Made by a program: the position numbers and the translations under genes. Source: Actinomadura physcomitrii (lineage in GTDB: Bacteria; Actinomycetota; Actinomycetes; Streptosporangiales; Streptosporangiaceae). Taken from it: 64,000 nucleotides of DNA. Under the pieces are notes generated by a model, which worked only from the letters and a program-made list of their open reading frames with translations, ran no database searches and had not been told where the DNA came from. Every line of letters begins with the position of its first letter. Positions within the stretch are counted from its first letter, which is position 1. The stretch is from positions 1 to 64,000 of the forward strand of contig NZ_WBMS02000040.1 of assembly GCF_008923205.2 (NCBI RefSeq), written 5' to 3'. Positions 7,501 to 15,848 of the stretch are shown here, in pieces.

Positions 7501-8897
7501 CACCGGACCAGGCCGTCGCCGCCGCAGTGTCCGCGGCGGCCGGATGGGCCGCGGCACCGCCGCAGGAGCGCGCCGAGGGCCTGACCGCGATCGCGGACGC
7601 CCTGGAGGCCGCCCGCGCCGAGCTGGTCGCCCTGGCCGACGAGGAGAGCCGCCTCGGCGCGACCCGGCTGAACGGCGAGCTGACCCGCACCACCTTCCAG
7701 CTGAAGCTGTTCGCCGACCAGGTCCGGGAGGGCGCGTTCTACGACGCCCGCATCGACCGCCCCGACCCGCAGTGGCCGAGCGGGCCCCGGCCCGACCTGC
7801 GCCGCTACCGGACGGCGCTCGGCCCCGTGCTGGTGTTCGCCGCGAGCAACTTCCCGTTCGCGTTCAGCGTCGCGGGCGGCGACACCGCCTCCGCGCTCGC
7901 CGCCGGCTGCCCCGTCGTGGTGAAGGCGCACCCCGGCCACCCCCGGCTGTCGCGCCGCACCGCCGAGATCGTCGCCGGCGCCGGGCTGCCGGACGGCGTG
8001 TTCGGGCTGATCGAGGGCGAGGCGGAGGGCGTCGAGGCGCTCCGCCACCCGGGCATCGCCGCCGCCGCGTTCACCGGCTCGGAGAAGGGCGGCCTCGCCC
8101 TCGCCGGGATCGCCGCGGAGCGGCCCACCCCGATCCCGTTCTTCGGCGAGCTCGGCAGCGTCAACCCGACCGTGGTGACGCCGCGCGCCGCCGAGACGCG
8201 GCCCGACGAGATCGCGCAGGGCTACGCCGCGTCCCTCACCCTCGGCGCCGGCCAGTTCTGCACCAACCCCGGGCTGCTGTTCGCGCCGGCCGCGCTGGTG
8301 GACGAGATCGCCGAGCGGCTGCGCGGCGTCGACCCCGCGCCGATGCTGAACGACCGCATCGAGTCCGGCTTCCTCGCGGTGTCGGACATGCTCGGCGGCC
8401 GTCCCGGCGTCCGCCGCGTCGTCTGGCCCGAGGACGGGACGTCCCTCGCCCCGCGCCTGCTGACCATGGACCTCGAAGCGTTCCGCGCCGACATCGACGC
8501 CGCCGGGCAGGAGTGCTTCGGGCCGCTCGGCCTCGTCGTCACCTACGGCGACCTCGCCGAGGTCGCCGGCGTCGTCGCCGCCCTGCCCGGGCAGCTCACC
8601 ACGTCGCTGCACGCCGAGCCGGACGAGACCGGCGACCTCGCCGCGCTCACCGGCGTCCTCGCGGGCCGCAGCGGGCGCGTGCTGTGGAACCAGTGGCCGA
8701 CGGGCGTCGCCGTCAGCCACGCGATGCAGCACGGCGGCCCGTACCCGGCGACGACCGCGCCCGCCACCACGTCGGTCGGCACCGCGGCGATCGAGCGGTT
8801 CCTGCGGCCCGTCGCGTTCCAGGGCTGGCCGCAGGATCTGCTGCCTCCGCCGCTGCGCGACGACAACCCGTGGAAGGTCCCGCAGACCGTCCACTGA
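7497..8897 (+). CDS. Alpha-ketoglutarate semialdehyde dehydrogenase (NADP+)
   Basis: 466-residue aldehyde dehydrogenase of the 2,5-dioxovalerate/KGSADH class III type. The catalytic Cys is in GAGQFCTNPG (near residue 254) and the general-base Glu in FGELGSVNP (near 218). The class-specific FAASNFPFAFSVAGGDTASA segment is present. It completes the pathway by oxidising alpha-ketoglutarate semialdehyde to alpha-ketoglutarate. The start at 7497 has a good ribosome binding site (AAAGGAG) and overlaps the stop of the permease remnant. A hairpin lies between it and the epimerase, so it may have lower or separate expression. Confidence 0.9.
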   Translation: MTPDQAVAAAVSAAAGWAAAPPQERAEGLTAIADALEAARAELVALADEESRLGATRLNGELTRTTFQLKLFADQVREGAFYDARIDRPDPQWPSGPRPDLRRYRTALGPVLVFAASNFPFAFSVAGGDTASALAAGCPVVVKAHPGHPRLSRRTAEIVAGAGLPDGVFGLIEGEAEGVEALRHPGIAAAAFTGSEKGGLALAGIAAERPTPIPFFGELGSVNPTVVTPRAAETRPDEIAQGYAASLTLGAGQFCTNPGLLFAPAALVDEIAERLRGVDPAPMLNDRIESGFLAVSDMLGGRPGVRRVVWPEDGTSLAPRLLTMDLEAFRADIDAAGQECFGPLGLVVTYGDLAEVAGVVAALPGQLTTSLHAEPDETGDLAALTGVLAGRSGRVLWNQWPTGVAVSHAMQHGGPYPATTAPATTSVGTAAIERFLRPVAFQGWPQDLLPPPLRDDNPWKVPQTVH

Positions 8898-8952
8898 GGC
8901 GGAGCCGCCGCGGCCCCGGTCCCGGCCCGGGCCCGGGGCCCGAGGCACGGTG

Positions 8953-9093
8953 TCAGTGCGCGTCCAGGGCGCGCAGCAGCTCGCCGGCCGCGTCGTCGAG
9001 CGCGGCGATCAGCCGGCGGCCGGCGAGGATGCTGCGGCACAGCGCGGCCCGGTCGGCGTCCTCCGCCGGCAGGCCGGAGTCCAGCGCCCGCAT
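8953..9093 (-). pseudogene. Small minus-strand ORF, probably a gene fragment
   Basis: 46 codons with every third base G or C, ending with LAGRRLIAALDDAAGELLRALDAH. The composition looks coding but the family is not recognised. It starts head-to-head with the plus-strand fragment at 9092: their ATG codons share CATG. Two C-terminal-looking pieces pointing away from one point suggest a deletion that removed the 5' parts of two divergent genes. Two genuine tiny genes cannot be excluded. Confidence 0.3.
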
Positions 9094-9205
9094 GAACCAG
9101 CCGGGCGCCCTGCCCGAGGAGGCCCTCGAGGACCTCATCGCGCGGGCCCGCGCCCTCGACATGGACGAGGTGCGGCGCGAGGCGGAGGCCCGCAAGAGCG
9201 CCTGA
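9092..9205 (+). pseudogene. Small plus-strand ORF, probably a gene fragment
   Basis: 37 codons (MNQPGALPEEALEDLIARAR, then ALDMDEVRREAEARKSA) with third positions entirely G or C and a helical, charged C-terminal character. No family is recognised and the upstream ribosome binding site is weak. It abuts the opposite-strand fragment at 8953-9093. The stretch from 9206 to 9329 holds nothing else beyond the leader of the kinase gene. Confidence 0.3.
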
Positions 9206-9329
9206 CCGTCCCCGGACCCGGGCCCGCGCGGGCCCCGCCCATGGCCGCCATCGGACGCTTCGCGCCCGCGGGGGCCGCCGGGCGCCCGCGTTGTGCACCA
9301 TGTGAGGCAGGCGGCCCGGGGGAGGCGAC

Positions 9330-10817
9330 ATGGTCAGGCGCGACGCGCCGCTAGGCCCTCTGGAGGCGGGCGACCCCGCCGCCGCGGGACCGTACACGCT
9401 CCTCGGCCGGCTCGGGTCGGGCTCCATGGGCCGCGTCTACCTCGGCTGCTCCGCGGCGGGACGGCTCGTCGCGGTGAAGACCGTCCGGGCCGAGCTGGCC
9501 CGCGAGGCCGACTTCCGCACCCGGTTCGCGCACGAGGCCGCGGCGGCCCGGCGGGTCAGCGGGGTCTACACCGCCTCGGTCGTGAACGCCGACCCGGACG
9601 CCGAGGTGCCCTGGCTCGCGACCGCGTACGTTCCCGCGCCCTCGCTGGAGCTCCTGGTCGCCGAGGCGGGACCGCTGCCCGTCGCGGCGGTGCGGTGGCT
9701 GGCGGGCGGATGCGCGGAGGCGCTCGAGTCGATCCATGCGGCGGGCCTCGTCCACCGCGACCTCAAACCGTCCAACGTGCTGGTGTGCGCGGACGGGCCG
9801 CGCGTCATCGACTTCGGCCTGGCGCACGCGCGGGAGCGCGCCCGGGTGACGCTCAGCCGTGTCGCGGTCGGCACCCCCGCGTTCATGGCGCCCGAGCAGG
9901 CGCAGGGGTCGCGGGTCGTGACCGCGGCGAGCGACGTCTACGCGCTGGGCGCGACCCTGCTGTACGCGGCGACCGGCCACGGCCCCTACCGGGGCGAGGG
10001 CGCGCTGGAGCTGATGGCCCAGCTCGCCACCCTGCCGCCGGACCTGTCGGGGCTCGCGGTCGAGCTGGAGACGATGGTGCGCGGCTGCCTGGCCCGCGAC
10101 CCCGCGCGGCGGCCGGCGCCCGCCGACGTGCTGGCGTCGGTGTCGGACTACCTGCGCCACGGCCGGGCCGAGCCGGGCCTGTCCGGGTCGGCCCTCGACC
10201 TGGTCAGGGACTACGCCGCGGGGCCGCGGCTCCCCGTCGGCGGACCGGATCGCGCGGGCGCCGCGCCGGAGCGGCCGATGCGGGAGCGTCCGCGGGTGGT
10301 CATCGAAGGCGTGCGGGACGGGCGGTCCTCGTCCTCGCCGGCGCGCACGTTCCTCCGCGAGCCCCGCAACACGATCGCCTCGGTGGCCGCGATCCTGCTG
10401 ATCGGCGTCGGCGCGCTGCTGGCCCGGACGTTCTGGTCGGGCGGCGGCTCCGCGGGCGCCGACCCGGGCCGGGGACGGCCGCCCGCCGGCCGCGCGGCGG
10501 AGCCCCCCGCCCCGCTGGGCGGCGCCGGGGACCGCCCCACCGGCGACCCGCGGATCGTGGTCAACCAGCCGCAGGGCGACGGCGTGACGGTGTTCGTGAT
10601 CCACGGGACGGGCTGGCGGCCGGGGGACCGGGTCCGGGTGAGCCTGGACGGCTCCGGCGAGCGCCCCGGCCCCGTCGTCGACCACATGGGCACCTTCAAC
10701 TACGCGGTGAACCAGGCCCACGAGTTCCTGCCGGGGCCACTGCCGCTCGGCGTGCACACCTTCGCCGCCGCGACAGGAGGCGCTCCCGCCCGCACGACGT
10801 TCCGCGTCGTCCCCTGA
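9330..10817 (+). CDS. Membrane-anchored serine/threonine protein kinase
   Basis: 495 residues. A Hanks-type kinase domain fills about residues 20-275: glycine loop LGSGSMGRVY, catalytic lysine in VAVKTV, HRDLKPSNV, and DFGLAHA. A linker is followed by one transmembrane helix (TIASVAAILLIGVGALLA, about residue 350) and an extracellular C-terminal beta-rich domain of about 120 residues. The topology is that of actinobacterial receptor kinases with a cytoplasmic catalytic part and an outside sensor domain; there are no PASTA repeats. GGGGGAGGCGAC before the ATG is a good ribosome binding site. The signal and substrates are unknown. Confidence 0.93.
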   Translation: MVRRDAPLGPLEAGDPAAAGPYTLLGRLGSGSMGRVYLGCSAAGRLVAVKTVRAELAREADFRTRFAHEAAAARRVSGVYTASVVNADPDAEVPWLATAYVPAPSLELLVAEAGPLPVAAVRWLAGGCAEALESIHAAGLVHRDLKPSNVLVCADGPRVIDFGLAHARERARVTLSRVAVGTPAFMAPEQAQGSRVVTAASDVYALGATLLYAATGHGPYRGEGALELMAQLATLPPDLSGLAVELETMVRGCLARDPARRPAPADVLASVSDYLRHGRAEPGLSGSALDLVRDYAAGPRLPVGGPDRAGAAPERPMRERPRVVIEGVRDGRSSSSPARTFLREPRNTIASVAAILLIGVGALLARTFWSGGGSAGADPGRGRPPAGRAAEPPAPLGGAGDRPTGDPRIVVNQPQGDGVTVFVIHGTGWRPGDRVRVSLDGSGERPGPVVDHMGTFNYAVNQAHEFLPGPLPLGVHTFAAATGGAPARTTFRVVP

Positions 10818-10848
10818 GCAGCGAGCCGCGGGCCGGGTGCCGGGACGA

Positions 10849-12225
10849 TCACGCCGCCCAGACCGTCTTGGCGTTGCAGAACGCGTGCATGCCCTGCGCG
10901 GACAGCTCGCGCCCGTACCCGGACCGCTTGACGCCGCCGAACGGCAGCTCCGGGTAGGACGTGGTCATCCCGTTGACGAAGACCTGGCCCGCGTCCAGCT
11001 CGCGGACGAACAGCTCCCGCTCGCCCGCGTCCCGCGTCCAGGCGTTGGACCCGAGGCCGAAGCCGGTGGCGTTCGCCAGCTCGACCGCCTCGCCCGCGCC
11101 GTCGACCCGGAACAGCGACGCCACCGGCCCGAAGACCTCCTCGTGGAACATCCGCATGTCCCGCGTCACCCCGCCGATCACCGTGGGCGGGTAGTACCAG
11201 CCGGGGCCGTCCGGGCGCTCGCCGCCGCACAGCACGGTCGCGCCCTTGCCGACCGCGTCGGCGACCAGCTCCTCGACGTCGGCGCGGCCCTGCTCGCTGA
11301 CCAGCGGGCCGACGTCGGTGTCATCGTCCATCGGGTCGCCGACCTTCAGCGCCCGCATGTTCCGGACGAACAGCCGCTCGAACTCCTCGGCGCAGCCGCG
11401 GTCGACGATGAACCGCTTGGCGGAGATGCAGCTCTGCCCGTTGTTCAGGCACCGGGAGGCCGCCGCGGCCTGCGCGGCCGCCGCGATGTCGGCCGACGGC
11501 ATGACCACGAACGGGTCGCTCCCGCCGAGCTCCAGCACGGTCGGCTTGATCTCGTCCCCGGCGATCGCGGCGACGGACCGCCCGGCCGGCTCGCTGCCGG
11601 TCAGCGTGGCCGCCTTCACCCGCGGGTCGCGCAGGACCCGCTCGACCTTCGCCGACCCGATCAGCAGGGTCTGGAAGGCGCCCTCGGGGAACCCGGCGCG
11701 GCGGAACAGGTCCTCCAGCAACAGCGCCGTCTGCGGGACGTTCGAGGAGTGCTTCAGCAGGCCCACGTTGCCCGCCATCAGCCCGGGCGCGGCGAACCGG
11801 ACCACCTGCCAGAGCGGGAAGTTCCACGGCATCACCGCCAGCACCGGGCCGAGCGGCTGGTAGCGGACGTAGGCGTCGCGTGCGCCCACCGCCTCCGGGT
11901 CGGCGGGGCGGTCGGCGAGGAACTGGGCGGCGTGCGCGGCGTAGTACCGGCACGCCTTCGCGCACTTGCGCGCCTCCGCGATCGCGGCCTTGAGCGTCTT
12001 GCCCATCTCGGTGGTGAGCATCGCGCCGATCTGCTCGGCCTCGTCGTCCAGGATCCGGGCGGCGGCGTTCATCCACGCCGCCCGCCGCCCGAGGTCCGTC
12101 GTGCGGTACGCGGCGAACGTCTCGGCGGCCCGCCCGATGCGCCGGTCGAGCTCCTCGTCGGCCAGCTCGTCGAAGGTCTTCTCCACTTCTCCGGTCGCGG
12201 GGTTGGTGGTGGCGATCATGGTCAT
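10849..12225 (-). CDS. NAD(P)-dependent succinate-semialdehyde dehydrogenase-like enzyme
   Basis: 458 residues from the ATG at 12225, preceded by GAGGAGC. It is an aldehyde dehydrogenase of the short GabD/GabD2 type: the catalytic Cys is in NNGQSCISAKRF (near residue 265) and the Glu in VLELGGSDPF (near 231). It would oxidise succinate semialdehyde or a similar aldehyde. It is transcribed away from the MFS gene at 12472 and shares a 246-bp intergenic region with it. That region contains a GGAACGTTCC palindrome that may bind a TetR-type protein. Convergent with the kinase gene. Confidence 0.85.
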   Translation of the reverse strand: MTMIATTNPATGEVEKTFDELADEELDRRIGRAAETFAAYRTTDLGRRAAWMNAAARILDDEAEQIGAMLTTEMGKTLKAAIAEARKCAKACRYYAAHAAQFLADRPADPEAVGARDAYVRYQPLGPVLAVMPWNFPLWQVVRFAAPGLMAGNVGLLKHSSNVPQTALLLEDLFRRAGFPEGAFQTLLIGSAKVERVLRDPRVKAATLTGSEPAGRSVAAIAGDEIKPTVLELGGSDPFVVMPSADIAAAAQAAAASRCLNNGQSCISAKRFIVDRGCAEEFERLFVRNMRALKVGDPMDDDTDVGPLVSEQGRADVEELVADAVGKGATVLCGGERPDGPGWYYPPTVIGGVTRDMRMFHEEVFGPVASLFRVDGAGEAVELANATGFGLGSNAWTRDAGERELFVRELDAGQVFVNGMTTSYPELPFGGVKRSGYGRELSAQGMHAFCNAKTVWAA

Positions 12226-12406
12226 GTCCGGATGCTCCTCGGGTCTCCGCCTGTTCGTCGGGGACGTGCCCGTGCGCCCTGCCGGAAAACACGGCGGCCG
12301 GCGGGCGGGCGCGCCGCGGCCCCCGCGGGCAGGGGCTGCGGGCCGGTTCCCGCTTTCCGGCTTCGAGCCGGGTAAACGTGACATGCCTCATACACTTCCC
12401 TTGACC

Positions 12407-12416
12407 GGAACGTTCC
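12407..12416. promoter_or_regulatory. Palindrome in the SSADH/MFS divergent intergenic region
   Basis: GGAACGTTCC is a perfect 10-bp palindrome. The same sequence occurs at 31890-31899, upstream of a TetR gene. The rest of the intergenic region (12226-12471) holds a second short palindrome CCTTCGAAGG (12452-12461) overlapping the MFS ribosome binding site, and no recognisable gene. Confidence 0.4.
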
Positions 12417-12471
12417 AAAGGGCCGATGGCGTTTAACCCCCTTTGACACTGCCTTCGAAGGGGAGAGGGTC

Positions 12472-13743
12472 TTGGCGATCCCGGTGATGCTGCGCTCGAT
12501 GCGCCATCACAACTACCGGCTGTGGGCCACCGCGGACTTCGTCTCGGTCACCGGGACGTGGATGCAGGTCCTGGCGATGAACTGGCTCATCCTGTCCATC
12601 ACCCACTCGGCCACCAGCGTCGGGCTGGGCCTGGTCCTGCAGGCCCTGCCCACCATGCTGCTCGGCCCGTGGGGCGGCGTGATCGCCGACCGGCTCCCCG
12701 CCCGCCACGTCGTGGCGGCGGGACAGATCGCCCAGGCGGCGCTGTCCGCGGTGCTCGCGGTGATCGCCGCCGGCGACCCGACCGGCACCGGCGGCCTGTA
12801 CGCGATCTCGCTGGCGTCCGGCATGGTCACCGCGACGACCTCGCCCGCGCTCGGCCGCTTCGGCGCCGAGGTCGTCGGCCCGGAGGACCTGTCCAACGGG
12901 CTGGCGCTCGGCTCGGTGCTGAGCTCCGGCGGCCGGATCCTCGGCATGAGCCTCGCGGGCGTGATCATCCCGCTGGCGGGCGTGCCCGGCGCGTTCGCCG
13001 CGAACGCGGTGAGCTTCCTCGGCGTGCTGCTCGCCATCGCGCTGATGCGCACCCGGGAACTGCACGTGCTGCCGCCCGCGAAGCCGGGCGAGCGCGGCAT
13101 CGTCGCGGGGTTCCGGTACGTCCTCGGCAGCCCCCGGCTGCTGATCATGTTCGGGCTGGCCTTCGCGCTCGGCAGCCTCGGCCGCAACTACCAGGTGACG
13201 ATGGCGGCGATGAGCGAGGGGCCGCTGCACGGCGGCGCCGGCGGCTACGGCGCCCTGTCGGTGCTCTTCGCCGTCGGGACCGTCCTCGGCGGCGTGTACG
13301 CCGCGTCCCGCGTCCGGCTCCCGCTCCGGCTGCTGCTGATCACGGCGACCGTCTGCTCGGCGGGCCAGCTGCTCAGCGGCTTCGCGCCGAGCCTGGCGCT
13401 GTTCGGCGCCGCGATGCTGCCGATCGCGGCCGGCGCCGTCGTGCTGGACACCACCGTCGCGACCCGCGTCCAGATGGACAGCCCCGGCCACCTGCGCGGC
13501 CGCGTCATCGCCGCGCAGGGCATGGTCGGCGCCGCGTCCGGCGCGGTCGGCGGCCCGGCGCTCGGCGCGCTCTGCGACACCCTCGGCCCCCGCGCCGCGC
13601 TGATGCTGGCCGGGACCGCCTGCCTGGCGGTCGCGCTCGCCGCCGCCTACGGCTTCGCGCGCGTCCGCCGCACCCGCCCGGCCACCGCGGCCGCCGCGCT
13701 CGCACCAGCCCAGGCCCCCGCGCTGGTGGCCGCCGAGGCCTGA
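12472..13743 (+). CDS. Major facilitator superfamily exporter
   Basis: 423 residues from a TTG preceded by GGGGAGAGGG. It has about twelve hydrophobic segments and the start LRSMRHHNYRLWATADFVSV typical of the DHA/enterobactin-exporter-like (MFS_3) branch. The loop between helices 2 and 3 reads GPWGGVIADRLPARHVV, the family motif A region. It is probably a drug or metabolite efflux protein. It is divergent from the dehydrogenase gene and convergent with the unknown gene at 13763. The substrate is not deducible. Confidence 0.88.
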   Translation: MAIPVMLRSMRHHNYRLWATADFVSVTGTWMQVLAMNWLILSITHSATSVGLGLVLQALPTMLLGPWGGVIADRLPARHVVAAGQIAQAALSAVLAVIAAGDPTGTGGLYAISLASGMVTATTSPALGRFGAEVVGPEDLSNGLALGSVLSSGGRILGMSLAGVIIPLAGVPGAFAANAVSFLGVLLAIALMRTRELHVLPPAKPGERGIVAGFRYVLGSPRLLIMFGLAFALGSLGRNYQVTMAAMSEGPLHGGAGGYGALSVLFAVGTVLGGVYAASRVRLPLRLLLITATVCSAGQLLSGFAPSLALFGAAMLPIAAGAVVLDTTVATRVQMDSPGHLRGRVIAAQGMVGAASGAVGGPALGALCDTLGPRAALMLAGTACLAVALAAAYGFARVRRTRPATAAAALAPAQAPALVAAEA

Positions 13744-13762
13744 CCGGTTCCCCGCCGGCCTG

Positions 13763-14767
13763 CTACGCCCCCGCCGCGAAGCGGGCGCGCAGGCCGGCGG
13801 CGGCGCGGAGCACGGACTCCCACTCGCCCGGCGAGGCGTCCACCGGGCGGTGCGCGGTGAAGAGCGGGTTCAGCTCCACCCGCCGCCCCCCGGCCACCTC
13901 GTCGACGAGGTCGAGCATCCGCCGCGCCGGGTCCTCGCCGCGCCGCGCGCCGAGCGTGGCGACGACCTGGTCCAGGGCGGCGGCGAGGCCGGCGTCGGGA
14001 GCGGTGACCGCCCCGCCGCAGCGGGCGAACTGCTCCTCGTAGCGGTCCTCCCAGAACTCCACGCGCCATCCCGGCCACAGTTCGCCGAGCGCGGGCACCA
14101 GGCCCCTGCAGGACCCGTGGATCCAGACGCCCGCCGTGCGCGCGCCGGCGTCCACGTGCAGGCCGCCGGACGGGAACTCCCCCAGGTCCACCCGGCGGAG
14201 CCCGCCGGCGGGCAGCCGGTCCAGCAGGGCCGGCCCCTGCCAGGCGGTATGGACGAACTGCCCGAGCGGGTACGCCGTGCACCCCTCCGGCGTCCGGACC
14301 GTGAGGAGGTGGACCACCCCGAAGAGGTAGGTCTCGTAGTCGCCGGTGACGGCCTCCTCCGGCAGGTGCCGCTCCTCCTCGTCGGGGGAGCGGACGGCCG
14401 ACCGGTCGAGCCCGGCCGCGGCGGCGAGGTCGCCGATGCCGTCGTAGGCCCAGCGGACCGTCCAGCCCGGCCACATCGGCTCCAGCAGCGCCAGGAAGGC
14501 CCGCTTGCACGGCAGGTCCAGCATCAGCTGGTCGCCGTAGAACAGCAGCCGCCGCGCCGTGCGGTCGACGACGGCGCCGCCCTCGGCCCAGGCGTCGTTC
14601 AGCCAGTCGCGCTCCGGGTCGTCGCAGCGGTGCTGCTCGGAGATGAACCGGACGGCCGCGGCCGGACCCGCGGCCAGCACCGAGCACACCCGGTCGGCTC
14701 CCCAGTGGGAGTAGTGCAGGCGCATGCCGCCGGCGTCGATCAGTACGAAGTTGGCACGGGCACCCAT
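13763..14767 (-). CDS. Uncharacterised actinobacterial protein with two WPGW-containing halves
   Basis: 334 residues starting MGARANFVLIDAGGMRLHYS. No signal peptide or membrane helix is seen. Two related halves are visible: LEPMWPGWTVRWAYDG in the first and LGELWPGWRVEFWEDRYE in the second, each preceded by a strand-rich segment. It therefore looks like an internal duplication. I recall similar unnamed proteins in other actinomycetes but no function. It ends about 20 bp from the convergent MFS gene and is followed by the thioesterase gene on the same strand upstream. Confidence 0.7.
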   Translation of the reverse strand: MGARANFVLIDAGGMRLHYSHWGADRVCSVLAAGPAAAVRFISEQHRCDDPERDWLNDAWAEGGAVVDRTARRLLFYGDQLMLDLPCKRAFLALLEPMWPGWTVRWAYDGIGDLAAAAGLDRSAVRSPDEEERHLPEEAVTGDYETYLFGVVHLLTVRTPEGCTAYPLGQFVHTAWQGPALLDRLPAGGLRRVDLGEFPSGGLHVDAGARTAGVWIHGSCRGLVPALGELWPGWRVEFWEDRYEEQFARCGGAVTAPDAGLAAALDQVVATLGARRGEDPARRMLDLVDEVAGGRRVELNPLFTAHRPVDASPGEWESVLRAAAGLRARFAAGA

Positions 14768-14820
14768 GGGCGGTGACGGTACCGGCCGTCGCCTCCGCGT
14801 CCCAGCGGTTTTCGCGGCCC

Positions 14821-15630
14821 TCAGCCGGCGGCGGGGCGCAGCAGGGCCTCCTGGGCGATGGACGCGACGAGCGTGCCGTCGGCCGTGTGGAGCGTTCCGC
14901 GCGCGAGGCCCCGCGCGCCGTGGTTCGTCGCCGGCTCCACCGAGTAGAGCAGCCACCGGTCCGCGCGCGGCGGCCGGTGGAACCACATCGCGTGGTCCAG
15001 GGTGACGGCGGTGGCGAGGCGCCGCGGGGAGCCGGGCGCGCGGGCGCTGCTCACCACCCCCATGTCGGACAGGTAGGCCAGCAGGCACGCGTGCAGCGCG
15101 GGGTCGTCGCCGACCGGCCGGTCCGCCCGGATCCAGAACGGGTGCGGCGAGGGGGACCCGCCCTCGCCCGGCGGGTCCACCACGCGGACCTCGAAGCCGT
15201 CCGGGTGCCTGGAGAACCCGGGCGGCGTCCAGTGCTCCGGCAGATCCTCCGGCGCCGGCGTCCCGGACGGGCCGGGCGGCTGCCAGTCGAAGCCGTCCTC
15301 CGGGTCGTGGAACGAGGCGATCAGCTCCAGGATCGGCTTGCCGCCCTGGCTCGCGGTGACGTGCCGGGTGGAGAACGAGCGCCCGTCGCGGGTGCGCGCC
15401 ACCTCGAACCGCAGCGGCTCCTCCGGGGCGCCCGGCCGGATGAAGTAGGCGTGCAGCGAGTGCGGCGGCCGCCCGTCCGCGGTGCGGCACGCGGCGCGCA
15501 GCGCCTGCCCGGCGACCTGGCCGCCGAACAGCCGGGGCCGTCCGACCGACGGGGAGTCCGCCACGAAGACGTCGCCGCCGAGCGCCGTCAGCTCGAACAG
15601 CCGCGCCATGTCCCGCGGGTCGTCGCCCAT
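14821..15630 (-). CDS. tesB: Acyl-CoA thioesterase II (TesB type)
   Basis: 269 residues from the ATG at 15630, which has GGGAGGG in front; a 27-residue longer frame exists but lacks that support. The double-hotdog TesB signature is clear: LFGGQVAGQAL, LHAYFIRPG, SFSTRHVTASQGGKPI, and in the second half LDHAMWFHRPPR. These carry the Asp/Thr/Gln catalytic group of the family. It hydrolyses acyl-CoA to free fatty acid and CoA in the cytoplasm. It is divergent from pgi. Confidence 0.92.
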   Translation of the reverse strand: MGDDPRDMARLFELTALGGDVFVADSPSVGRPRLFGGQVAGQALRAACRTADGRPPHSLHAYFIRPGAPEEPLRFEVARTRDGRSFSTRHVTASQGGKPILELIASFHDPEDGFDWQPPGPSGTPAPEDLPEHWTPPGFSRHPDGFEVRVVDPPGEGGSPSPHPFWIRADRPVGDDPALHACLLAYLSDMGVVSSARAPGSPRRLATAVTLDHAMWFHRPPRADRWLLYSVEPATNHGARGLARGTLHTADGTLVASIAQEALLRPAAG

Positions 15631-15848
15631 GAACCCTCCCCATGACCATCCGGAGTCCGTCCGGCCGCGTACGGCGCCGACCTTATCCGCGCGGCCGGAC
15701 GTATCGGTCATCCGGGTGGGAACACTCCGCGGTTCGGGAGAGCGGTGCGAGCGCCGCGCGCCGCCGACCTATGATCGCCGTGGTGGACGGCGGAGCGCCC
15801 GGGGGCCGTCGGCGCGAGCCCGGCCCCGCCGAGGAGATGAGAGAGGCA

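Noticed and set aside
12452..12461. CCTTCGAAGG palindrome before the MFS gene as an operator
   Set aside because: It overlaps the ribosome binding site and is short; without a second copy it may be chance.
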